Source: Nakamurella flava (lineage in GTDB: Bacteria; Actinomycetota; Actinomycetes; Mycobacteriales; Nakamurellaceae). From it: a stretch of 64,000 nt of DNA. The DNA is taken from contig NZ_SZZH01000001.1 in assembly GCF_005298075.1 (NCBI RefSeq), forward strand, positions 558,001 through 622,000. The letters are read 5' to 3'. Positions 34,783 to 42,339 of the stretch are shown here, piece by piece (position 1 is the stretch's first letter; each line of letters begins with the position of its first letter). Made by a program: the position numbers and the translations under genes. Below the pieces are notes generated by a model. It was not told the DNA's origin. It saw nothing but the letters and a program-made list of their open reading frames with translations, and did not search any database.

Positions 34783-35940
34783 ATGGTCACGGTCCTGCTC
34801 GCTCCGGACAAGTTCAAGGGGTCGCTGACCGCCGCCCAGGTGGCGGACGCGGTGGCCGCCGGGCTGCGGGACGTCGACCCCACCGTCACCGTGATCAGCA
34901 GCCCGGTCGCCGACGGCGGCGACGGCACCCTCGCCGCCGCCGTCGCCGCCGGGTACCGGCCCGTGCCGGTCACCGTGCCCGGACCGACCGGGGAGCCGGT
35001 CGACTCCGGGTACGCGGTTGCCGACAACGGCACCGCGGTGGTCGAGCTGGCCGACGCCTGCGGGCTCGACCGGCTGCCCGGCCGCCGGCTCGACGCGCTC
35101 GGTTCCTCGTCGGCCGGGGTGGGTGCGGTCATCCGCGCCGCCCTGGACGCCGGGGTCCGGAACGTCGTGCTCGGGATCGGCGGCAGCGCCTCCACCGACG
35201 GCGGCGCCGGCCTGGTCACCGCGCTCGGCGCCCGGCTGCTCGACGCCGACGGCGCCGAGATCCCTAGCGGGGGCGCGGGTCTGGAGCGGCTGGATCGCAT
35301 CGACCTGTCCGGGCTGCACCCGGCGGTCGCCGACACCGCGTTCGTGGTGGCCTGCGACGTCGACAACCCGTTGCTCGGACCGAACGGGGCGGCCGCCGTC
35401 TACGGACCGCAGAAGGGCGCCGGCCCGGACGACGTGGCCCGGCTGGACGCCGCCCTGACCCATTGGTCGGGCGTGCTGTCCGACGCGCAGGGCCACGGGG
35501 CGGCCGGGCACCCGGCCGCCGCCACCCCGGGCGCCGGAGCCGCCGGCGGAGTCGGGTTCGCCGCCCTCGCCGTGCTCGGCGCCCACCTGCGGCCCGGCAT
35601 CGAGCTGGTCCTGGACCTCACCGGTTTCCACGACCGGCTGCCCGGCGCCGACCTCGTCGTCACCGGCGAAGGCGCGCTGGACACCCAGACCCTGTCCGGC
35701 AAGGCCCCGGCCGGGGTGGCCGCCGCCGCGGTCGCCGCCGGGGTGCCGGTCGTCGCGGTGGCCGGGGCGAACCTGCTCGACCTCGACACGCTGCGGGAGG
35801 CCGGCATCCAGGCCGCCTACACGCTGGTCGAGATCGAACCCGATGTCGCCACCTGCGTCCGCAACGCCGCCCCGCTGCTGCGCCAGGCCGCCCGCCGGCT
35901 GGCCGCCGAGCAGCTCACCGCCCCTGCCAGTTCTCCCTGA
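34783..35940 (+). CDS. glxK: Glycerate 2-kinase (GarK/GlxK family)
   Basis: A 385-residue kinase that phosphorylates D-glycerate to 2-phosphoglycerate and so feeds glyoxylate carbon into glycolysis. The family start [72 protein letters not shown]-type and [19 protein letters not shown] segments are all present. It begins 5 bases after gcl, which is the classical order of the allantoin glyoxylate module. Confidence 0.94.
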   Translation: MVTVLLAPDKFKGSLTAAQVADAVAAGLRDVDPTVTVISSPVADGGDGTLAAAVAAGYRPVPVTVPGPTGEPVDSGYAVADNGTAVVELADACGLDRLPGRRLDALGSSSAGVGAVIRAALDAGVRNVVLGIGGSASTDGGAGLVTALGARLLDADGAEIPSGGAGLERLDRIDLSGLHPAVADTAFVVACDVDNPLLGPNGAAAVYGPQKGAGPDDVARLDAALTHWSGVLSDAQGHGAAGHPAAATPGAGAAGGVGFAALAVLGAHLRPGIELVLDLTGFHDRLPGADLVVTGEGALDTQTLSGKAPAGVAAAAVAAGVPVVAVAGANLLDLDTLREAGIQAAYTLVEIEPDVATCVRNAAPLLRQAARRLAAEQLTAPASSP

Positions 35941-35966
35941 CCCCTTCCAGCCCAGAGGACCAGCCG

Positions 35967-37385
35967 ATGATCACCGCCGATCTCGTGTTCCGCGCCCAGC
36001 GCGCCCTTGTCAGCCCCGAGGACTCCGGCCGACCGGTCGAGCGGCCAGCCACCGTCGCCGTGCGCGACGGGGCGGTGGTCGCCATCTTCGACCTCGACGC
36101 CCCGGTGACGCTGGCCGCGGGCGGGCGCGAGATCGTGCTGGCCGACGACGAGGTGCTGCTGCCCGGTCTGGTCGACAGCCACGTGCACGTCAACGAGCCC
36201 GGCCGCACCGAATGGGAGGGCTTCGCCTCGGCCACCCGCGCGGCCGCGGCCGGCGGCGTGACCACCATCGTCGACATGCCGCTGAACAGCATCCCGCCGA
36301 CCGTGACCACGCAGGCGTTGGCGATCAAGCAGGCGGTGGCGGCCGAGAAGGCCGTCGTGGACGTCGGTTTCTGGGGCGGCGCCGTCCCCGAGCATCTGGA
36401 CGACCTGCCCGCGCTGCATGCGGCCGGTGTGTTCGGCTTCAAGTGCTTCCTGCTGCACTCCGGGGTCGACGAGTTCCCGGCGTTGGACCTGGCCGGCCTG
36501 GAGAAGGCCATGCGGATCGTCGCCGAGCTCGACGCGCTGCTGATCGTGCACGCCGAGGACGCCGACGTCATCGACCACGCACCGGCCGCCGACGGGCCGA
36601 CCTACGCCCGGTTCCTGGGCTCGCGACCCAGCGGGGCCGAGAACCTGGCCATCGCGCACGTTCTCGAGCTGGCCCGGCGGACCGGAGCCCGGGTCCACAT
36701 CCTGCATCTGTCCAGCGCCGACGCCATCCCGATGATCGCCGCGGCCCGCCGGGACGGGGTGCGGGCCACCGTCGAGACCTGCCCGCACTACCTGATCTTC
36801 CGGGCGGAGGAGATCGCCGACGGGGCCACCCAGTTCAAGTGCTGCCCGCCCATCCGCGGCACGGACAACCAGGATCTGCTGTGGCAGGCGCTGGCGGACG
36901 GCATCATCGACTGCGTGGTGTCCGATCACTCGCCCTGCACGCCCGAACTCAAGCGGTTCGACAGCGGTGACTTCGGCGCGGCCTGGGGCGGGATCGCCTC
37001 CCTGCAGCTCGGGCTGCCCGCGGTGTGGACCGCCGCTCGCGACCGCGGGCACGAACTGGCCGAGGTCGTCGAGTGGATGGCCCGGCGCCCCGCCGACCTC
37101 GTCGGTCTGCCGACCAAGGGGCGGCTGGCCGTCGGCGCTGCCGGTGATCTCGCCGTGTTCGCGCCGGACGAGACCTTCGTCGTCGACCCGGGGCGGCTCA
37201 ACCACCGCAACCCGGTCACCCCGTACGCCGGCCGCACGTTGTCCGGCGTGGTCCGCAGCACCTGGCTGGCCGGTCGACGGGTCGATACGGCCGCCGACGC
37301 ACCCGCCGGTGGGTCCCTGTTGCGGCGCAGCGGTTCCGAGGCCACCGCCGCCGGGGCCGATCTCGTGGGAGCCGGCCGGCCATGA
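35967..37385 (+). CDS. allB: Allantoinase
   Basis: A 472-residue zinc amidohydrolase of the dihydroorotase-like family that opens allantoin to allantoate. The metal ligands are visible: [11 protein letters not shown] (H72, H74), carboxylated K159 in [11 protein letters not shown], His in LLIVHAED and [11 protein letters not shown], and Asp in [26 protein letters not shown] and [12 protein letters not shown] are typical of allantoinases rather than hydantoinases. ATG 35967 follows glxK by 26 bases; the longer frame upstream overlaps glxK and is spurious. Overlaps the next gene by 4 bases. Confidence 0.95.
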   Translation: MITADLVFRAQRALVSPEDSGRPVERPATVAVRDGAVVAIFDLDAPVTLAAGGREIVLADDEVLLPGLVDSHVHVNEPGRTEWEGFASATRAAAAGGVTTIVDMPLNSIPPTVTTQALAIKQAVAAEKAVVDVGFWGGAVPEHLDDLPALHAAGVFGFKCFLLHSGVDEFPALDLAGLEKAMRIVAELDALLIVHAEDADVIDHAPAADGPTYARFLGSRPSGAENLAIAHVLELARRTGARVHILHLSSADAIPMIAAARRDGVRATVETCPHYLIFRAEEIADGATQFKCCPPIRGTDNQDLLWQALADGIIDCVVSDHSPCTPELKRFDSGDFGAAWGGIASLQLGLPAVWTAARDRGHELAEVVEWMARRPADLVGLPTKGRLAVGAAGDLAVFAPDETFVVDPGRLNHRNPVTPYAGRTLSGVVRSTWLAGRRVDTAADAPAGGSLLRRSGSEATAAGADLVGAGRP

Positions 37386-38236
37386 GCGTTCTCGAGATGG
37401 TGCTGATCGTGCTGGCCGGCATCGCCGCCGGCACGATCAACACCGTCGTCGGGTCAGGGACCCTGGTCACCTTCCCGACCCTGGTCGCGTTCGGGTTCCC
37501 CCCGGTGACCGCGACCATGTCCAACGCGGTCGGCCTGGTCCCGGGCAGCCTGTCCGGCACCTGGGGGTACCGGCGGGAACTGCAGGGCCAGTGGCAGCGG
37601 CTGCGCTGGCAATTGCCCGGCTCGCTCATCGGCTCGATCACCGGTGCCTGGCTGCTGCTGCACCTGCCGGAACAGACGTTCAAACGGGTGGTGCCGGTCC
37701 TGCTGGTCCTCGCCCTGATCCTGGTGGTGGCGCAGCCCCGGATCCAGGCGTGGGCCCGGCGCCGGGCCGAGCGCCACGCCCCGGCGGCCGTCTCCAGTGC
37801 TGGTGGGGCGAGCGGACCCGACGTGGCCGGCGGCGGAGTGGTCACCGAGACCACCCCGGCCCGGACGGGTATCGGTCCCGTCCGGATGACGGCGCTGGTG
37901 CTGGCCACCTACGCGGCCGGCGTCTACGGCGGCTACTTCGCCGCGGCTCAGGGGATCATCCTCATCGGGATCATGGGCGTGCTGCTCACCAACTCGCTGC
38001 AGGAGATCAACGCGGCGAAGAACCTGCTGAGTCTGGTCGTCAACGTGGTGTCGGCGAGCTTCTACACGATCTTCGCCTTCGACCGGATCGACTGGGCCGC
38101 CGCCGGTCTCATCGCGGTCGGCACGCTCATCGGTGGGTTCGTCGGGGCCCACGTCGGCCGTCGGCTGTCACCGCGCTGGCTGCGGGGCATCATCGTCGTG
38201 CTCGGCCTGACCGCGTTGTGGTTCTTGATCAAATAG
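37382..38236 (+). CDS. TauE/SafE family membrane permease
   Basis: A 284-residue protein with 7-8 membrane helices in two related halves: [22 protein letters not shown] in part ([18 protein letters not shown]) and [18 protein letters not shown], the duplicated glycine-rich motif of the family. A polar loop of about 45 residues lies between the halves. TauE/SafE proteins export sulfite, sulfoacetate or other small anions. Located between allantoinase and ureidoglycine aminohydrolase and overlapping allB by 4 bases, it probably moves an intermediate or product of allantoin breakdown; the substrate is unknown. Confidence 0.85.
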   Translation: MSVLEMVLIVLAGIAAGTINTVVGSGTLVTFPTLVAFGFPPVTATMSNAVGLVPGSLSGTWGYRRELQGQWQRLRWQLPGSLIGSITGAWLLLHLPEQTFKRVVPVLLVLALILVVAQPRIQAWARRRAERHAPAAVSSAGGASGPDVAGGGVVTETTPARTGIGPVRMTALVLATYAAGVYGGYFAAAQGIILIGIMGVLLTNSLQEINAAKNLLSLVVNVVSASFYTIFAFDRIDWAAAGLIAVGTLIGGFVGAHVGRRLSPRWLRGIIVVLGLTALWFLIK

Positions 38237-38244
38237 TGGCAACC

Positions 38245-38325
38245 GCGTCCCGCGAGGGACGCTGCAGACTTCCGGGCGCCGACACGGCGCACGGTTCGCG
38301 AAGACGCGGGTCATCGAGGACCCGC
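38245..38325 (+). other. Two small hairpins before allE
   Basis: GCGTCCC (38245-38251) pairs with GGGACGC (38256-38262), and GCGGGTC (38306-38312) pairs with GACCCGC (38319-38325). Both stems are 7 bp. The second ends 3 bases before the ribosome site AGGAGAGG of allE. They may be a weak terminator plus a leader structure that tunes allE expression. Confidence 0.35.
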
Positions 38326-38340
38326 CAGGAGAGGACGGAC

Positions 38341-39186
38341 ATGGCCGAGCAGGCGAAACGGGCGAGCTACTACTCGGCGATGGGTGGCCTGCCGGGCCAG
38401 ACGGAGCTGACGACCAACCGCGCCGTCTTCACCGAGGCCTACGCGGTGCTGCCGCGCGGCACCATGCGCGACATCGTCACCAGCCTGCTGCCGTTCTGGG
38501 AGCAGACCCGGCTGTGGGTGATCGCCCGGCCGCTGTCCGGCTTCGCCGAGACGTTCTCGCAGTACATCGTCGAGGTGCAGCCCGGTGGCGGCAGCGACCG
38601 CCCGGACACCGATCCGGCGGCCGAGTCGGTGCTGTTCGTGGTGGACGGCTCGATCACGGTGACCCTGGACGGGCAGGTGCACGAGCTGCCGACCGGTGGG
38701 TACGCGTTCCTGCCGCCGGGGGCGAACTGGCAGCTGCGGGCCACCGGGGACACCGCGGCCAAGTTCCACTGGATCCGCAAGGCCTACCAGCGGGTCGAGG
38801 GTCTGGACGTGCCCGAGGCGTTCTTCACCTCGGACGAGCAGGTGCCGGCCATCGAGATGCCCGACACCGACGGGGTCTGGCGCACCCAGCGGTTCGCCGA
38901 CCCGACCGACGTGCGGCACGACATGCACGTCAACATCGTGACGTTCCAGCCGGGCGGAGCGATCACCTTCCCCGAGACCCACGTCATGGAGCACGGTCTG
39001 TATGTCCTGGAGGGCAAGGCCGTCTACCTGCTCAACCAGGACTGGGTCGAGGTGCAGGAGGGCGACTTCATGTGGCTGCGCGCGTTCTGCCCGCAGGCCT
39101 GCTACGCCGGCGGTCCCGGACCGTTCCGCTACCTGCTCTACAAGGACGTCAACCGGCACGCGGCGCTGAGCCGGCAGTTCGTCTGA
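38341..39186 (+). CDS. allE: (S)-ureidoglycine aminohydrolase
   Basis: A 281-residue bicupin enzyme releasing ammonia from ureidoglycine to give ureidoglycolate, late in allantoin breakdown. Each half has a cupin: the first around VLFVVDGSITVTLDGQVHEL and GGYAFLPPGANW, the second around ITFPETHVMEHGLYVLEGKA and EGDFMWLRAFCPQACYAGG, which contains the Mn-binding Glu/His/Gln set. The N-terminal ASYYSAMGGLPGQTELTTNR is characteristic. ATG 38341 has AGGAGAGG upstream. The enzyme making its substrate, allantoate amidohydrolase, is not in the window. Confidence 0.92.
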   Translation: MAEQAKRASYYSAMGGLPGQTELTTNRAVFTEAYAVLPRGTMRDIVTSLLPFWEQTRLWVIARPLSGFAETFSQYIVEVQPGGGSDRPDTDPAAESVLFVVDGSITVTLDGQVHELPTGGYAFLPPGANWQLRATGDTAAKFHWIRKAYQRVEGLDVPEAFFTSDEQVPAIEMPDTDGVWRTQRFADPTDVRHDMHVNIVTFQPGGAITFPETHVMEHGLYVLEGKAVYLLNQDWVEVQEGDFMWLRAFCPQACYAGGPGPFRYLLYKDVNRHAALSRQFV

Positions 39187-39200
39187 CGCCGGTCGGTATG

Positions 39201-39217
39201 CTTCCGCTATACGGAAG
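39201..39217 (+). promoter_or_regulatory. Palindromic operator upstream of iclR
   Basis: CTTCCGCTATACGGAAG has 6-bp arms and a 5-base centre, the same as the sites at 23798-23814 and 29791-29806. Its centre lies 30 bases before the iclR start, consistent with autoregulation. Only one copy is present here. Confidence 0.6.
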
Positions 39218-39238
39218 TCGGATTCCTCAGGAGACGTC

Positions 39239-40051
39239 ATGGCGCAGCCCGACAGTGTGGTCGATCTGGGTGAGGTGACGGCTGCGCCGGCCGCCGCAAA
39301 GGCCCGCTCGGGCGGCGTCCAGTCCATCGAGCGGGCCTTCGCCATCCTCGAGATCCTGGTCGCCAACGGCGGTTCCATGGGCCTGTCGGCGCTGGCCGCG
39401 GCGGCCGACCTGCCGTTGCCGACCATCCACCGGCTGGCCCGCACCCTGGTCGACCTGGGCTACCTGCGGCAGGAGCCGTCCCGCCAGTACACCCTCGGCC
39501 CGCGGGTGCTGCTGCTGGCCGAGAGTTCCTCGACCATGCTGAACTCGCTCGCCCAGCCGCACCTGCTGCGGCTGGTCGACGAGATCGGAGAGACGGCCAA
39601 CCTGGCGTCGCTGGACGGCGACCAGATCGTCTACATCGCCCAGGTGCCGTCCCGGCATTCGATGCGGATGTTCACCGAGGTGGGCCGGCGGGTGCTGCCG
39701 CACTGCACCGCGGTCGGCAAGGCCATCATGGCCCACCTGCCGCCCGACGAGGTGCGAGACATCCTGCGGCGCACTGGGATGCCCGAGCACACCGAGCACA
39801 CCATCACCGACCCGGCCACCTTCCTCGAACAGCTCGACTGGGCCGCCGAGCACGGGTACGCCAACGACGACGGCGAGCAGGAACTCGGGGTCCGCTGCGT
39901 CGCCGTCGCCGTGCCCGACGTCAAGGCCCGCCTGGCGCTGTCGATCTCGGGGCCGGCCGGTCGGATGACCCCGGAGACGATCGACCGGGCGGTGCCGCTG
40001 CTCACCGCGGCCGGGCAGGCGCTGGCCGCGGAGCTCAACCGCTCGTCCTGA
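39239..40051 (+). CDS. IclR family regulator of purine/allantoin catabolism
   Basis: A 270-residue regulator. After a 28-residue tail come the winged HTH (about 29-90: VQSIERAFAILEILV, LSALAAAADLPLPTIHRLAR, YTLGPRVL) and the IclR effector domain (about 100-268: IGETANLASLDGDQIVYIAQV, LPHCTAVGKAIMAHLP, GYANDDGEQELGVRCVAVAV). It closes the allantoin gene run, and its leader carries the palindrome found at both purine promoters. It is thus the probable repressor, comparable to AllR, with glyoxylate, allantoate or ureidoglycolate as possible inducers (inference). Confidence 0.9.
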   Translation: MAQPDSVVDLGEVTAAPAAAKARSGGVQSIERAFAILEILVANGGSMGLSALAAAADLPLPTIHRLARTLVDLGYLRQEPSRQYTLGPRVLLLAESSSTMLNSLAQPHLLRLVDEIGETANLASLDGDQIVYIAQVPSRHSMRMFTEVGRRVLPHCTAVGKAIMAHLPPDEVRDILRRTGMPEHTEHTITDPATFLEQLDWAAEHGYANDDGEQELGVRCVAVAVPDVKARLALSISGPAGRMTPETIDRAVPLLTAAGQALAAELNRSS

Positions 40052-40132
40052 CGCACCCGCCATTCGTGACTTGGTAAAGACCGTCGAAAAACCATCGGCG
40101 AGACGGCATGTTCCGCCCAGTCGCGCGCGACC

Positions 40133-40528
40133 TCAGGACTGCGGCGGCGTCTGGACCCACTCCACCAGCTGCCAGACCAGACCGTTCGGGTCCTCGAACT
40201 GGCAGTAGCGCTCACCCCACGGTTCGGTCTCCGGTTCGGTGACGACCCGCGCGCCGGCCGCCCGGATCCGCTCGAACTCGGCGTCCAGACCCTCGACGAC
40301 GAAGGCCAGCAGCAGGCCCTGCCCGGCGGAACCGGCAATCTCGACCGGCCGGAACGACGGCAGTCCCGTCCGCAGGAACGTCACGTTGACCCCGGCGGTG
40401 GGGTGACCGAGGGAGACGAAACCGTCGGCGGCCATCTGCTCGACGAAACCGAAGTGTCGACAAGCGAACTCGGCGGAGGCGGTCACGTCCGGGACGTTGA
40501 GGGACACGGCGGTCTGACTGATGTGCAC
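40133..40528 (-). CDS. VOC superfamily protein (glyoxalase/bleomycin resistance-like)
   Basis: A 131-residue single VOC domain: HISQTAVSLNVPDVTASAEF at the start (in part SLNVPDVTASAEFACRHFGF), a central GLLLAFVVEGLDAEFERI, and EPWGERYCQFEDPNGLVWQLV at the end. GTG 40528 has AAGGAG upstream; a longer frame continues but is unsupported. The gene is divergent from a TetR regulator with a palindrome between them, so it is probably repressed by that regulator. The ligand is unknown. Confidence 0.82.
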   Translation of the reverse strand: MHISQTAVSLNVPDVTASAEFACRHFGFVEQMAADGFVSLGHPTAGVNVTFLRTGLPSFRPVEIAGSAGQGLLLAFVVEGLDAEFERIRAAGARVVTEPETEPWGERYCQFEDPNGLVWQLVEWVQTPPQS

Positions 40529-40549
40529 GGGCTGCTCCTTGGCTAGAAC

Positions 40550-40562
40550 TACGTACAACGTA
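40550..40562. promoter_or_regulatory. Candidate TetR operator
   Basis: TACGTACAACGTA is a 13-base palindrome with 5-bp arms (TACGT/ACGTA) between the divergent VOC and TetR genes, 22 bases from the VOC start and 33 from the TetR start used here. The place and symmetry fit an operator controlling both genes. Confidence 0.5.
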
Positions 40563-40594
40563 CAGAGTAAAGACCGATGCGCAAGGATGGGACG

Positions 40595-41308
40595 ATGCCG
40601 CAGCCCCTGGTCGACCTGCTCTGGTCCGGGCATCCGGACGCGCCGGCCGGCGCGCGCCGGGGGCCCAAGTCCCGTCGATCGACCGCCGACGTGGTCGCCC
40701 GCGCAGTGAGCCTGGCCGACGCTGACGGACTGGATGCCGTCACCGTCCGCGCGCTGGCCGGCGACCTGGGCATCTCGACGATGTCGGTCTACACGTACGT
40801 CAACAGCCGCGACGACCTGCTGGTGCTGATGGCCGACGCCGCCCACGGCGCCATGGCCCTCCCGGCCTTCGGCCGGGCCGACTGGCGGACCCGGGTCCGA
40901 CGGGTCGCCGACGCCAACCTCGTCCTGTTGCTGGCCCACCCCTGGCTGCTGCGGATCCACGACGACCGGACGGCGCTCGGTCCCGGGACCATCGCCAAGT
41001 ACGACCACGAACTGCAGGCGTTCGGCGGCACCGGACTGGACGACCTCGACCGCGACGCGGCGCTGACGCTGGTGCTGGACTTCGTCGGTGCGGCCGCCGC
41101 CCGGCGGACGGCACCGCCGGTCGACTTCGGGCCGCTGTGGGCCGAGTCGGCGGGCCGGCTCGCCCACTATCTCGGTGACGATCATCCGCTGGCCCAACGG
41201 GTCGGTCGGGCGGCGGGCGAGAGCATGGGCGCGCCCTACGGGGCCGACCGGGCCTGGGCGTTCGGGCTCGACCGGCTGCTGGCCGGGTTGGCCGATCTCG
41301 TCGACTGA
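40595..41308 (+). CDS. TetR family regulator
   Basis: A 237-residue repressor (243 aa if ATG 40577 is used). ATG 40595 is preferred because AAGGA lies 7 bases upstream. The N-terminal HTH covers about 25-70 (RSTADVVARAVSLADADGLD, VTVRALAGDLGISTMSVYTYV). The C-terminal ligand domain resembles TetR_C-type regulators (LLAHPWLLRIHDDRTALGPG). Divergent from the VOC gene with a palindrome between, it likely controls both in response to a toxic small molecule. Confidence 0.85.
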   Translation: MPQPLVDLLWSGHPDAPAGARRGPKSRRSTADVVARAVSLADADGLDAVTVRALAGDLGISTMSVYTYVNSRDDLLVLMADAAHGAMALPAFGRADWRTRVRRVADANLVLLLAHPWLLRIHDDRTALGPGTIAKYDHELQAFGGTGLDDLDRDAALTLVLDFVGAAAARRTAPPVDFGPLWAESAGRLAHYLGDDHPLAQRVGRAAGESMGAPYGADRAWAFGLDRLLAGLADLVD

Positions 41309-41312
41309 GCGG

Positions 41313-42323
41313 TCAGGGCCGCTCGGACCCGCGCAACTGCAGGGTCGTGGGCAGTACCTGCACCCGGGCCGGGCCGTCGTCCCCCTGCAGGCGGTCGAGG
41401 CCGGCCCTGACCGCGGCCCGGCCCATCGCCTCCACGTCCTGGGCGACCACCGACAGCGGGGGATCGAAGAGTGGAGCCGCCTCGAAGTCGTCGAAACCGA
41501 TGATGGGTAGCCGGGTTCCGACGGTCCGGAAGGCCAGGAGGGCTCCGACGGCGGCCCGGTTGTTGGCGGCGAACAGTGCATCCGCCCGCCCCTCCCGCAA
41601 CAGCCGGGCGACCAGGTCGACGGCCTGCCCGCTGGAGTGACTCGTCTCGAAAACCAGAGTCGGGTCGACCACGACACCGTGCTGCGCGTGGGCGAGCAGG
41701 TAGCCCTCGTACCGTTCGTCCATGGTGTGAAGGGCGCGGTCGTCCCCGACGAAGGCGATCCGACGCGCGCCACCGGCCAGCAGGGCGGCGACGGCATCGC
41801 GTGTGCCACCACGGTTGTCGGCCAGGACGGTGTCCGCCCCGGCCAGATCGCCGGGCCGGTCCACGAACACCACCGGCGGCAGCGGCGGTGACCAGTGCGA
41901 CCACGAGCGGCCGACGGTCCGCGGGGCCACGTCGATGATCATGTCCACCTGTTGCTGCAGCAGCCGCTCGACGACCCAGTCGTGCCGGGCGCCGTCCTCC
42001 TCTGAACTGGCGATGGTCAACAGCAGCCCCGTCTCGGCGGCGACCGACTCCACCGACCGGGCCAGCGCCGCCCAGTACGGGTTGGCCAGGTCGCCGATGA
42101 CCAGTCCGATGACCCCGCTGGTCTGCCCGGGTCGGATGCTGGCCGCCGCCAGGTTGCGGCGGTAGCCGAGTTCCTCGATCGCCGAACGGATGCGCTCGGC
42201 CATCTCCGGGTTGATGTTGGTCATCCCGTTGACGTACCGCGACACCGTCCGCAGCCCGACCTGGGCGCGCGCGGCCACGTCGTTCATCGTGGGACGGCGG
42301 TCCTGCCGCGGGCCGATCACCAT
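41313..42323 (-). CDS. LacI family transcriptional repressor
   Basis: A 336-residue regulator with an N-terminal LacI HTH and hinge (PTMNDVAARAQVGLRTVSRY, NINPEMAERIRSAIEELGYR) and a periplasmic-binding-protein-like sugar domain (VIGLVIGDLANPYWAALARS, VVFVDRPG, RIAFVGDDRALHTMDERYEG, IIGFDDFEAAPLFDPPLSVV). It lies 16 bases after the kinase-isomerase fusion gene on the same strand. A palindrome with a central CG pair overlaps the -10 of that operon, so autoregulation by the pathway sugar is expected. Confidence 0.9.
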   Translation of the reverse strand: MVIGPRQDRRPTMNDVAARAQVGLRTVSRYVNGMTNINPEMAERIRSAIEELGYRRNLAAASIRPGQTSGVIGLVIGDLANPYWAALARSVESVAAETGLLLTIASSEEDGARHDWVVERLLQQQVDMIIDVAPRTVGRSWSHWSPPLPPVVFVDRPGDLAGADTVLADNRGGTRDAVAALLAGGARRIAFVGDDRALHTMDERYEGYLLAHAQHGVVVDPTLVFETSHSSGQAVDLVARLLREGRADALFAANNRAAVGALLAFRTVGTRLPIIGFDDFEAAPLFDPPLSVVAQDVEAMGRAAVRAGLDRLQGDDGPARVQVLPTTLQLRGSERP

Positions 42324-42339
42324 GGCGTCCTCCTGACGG

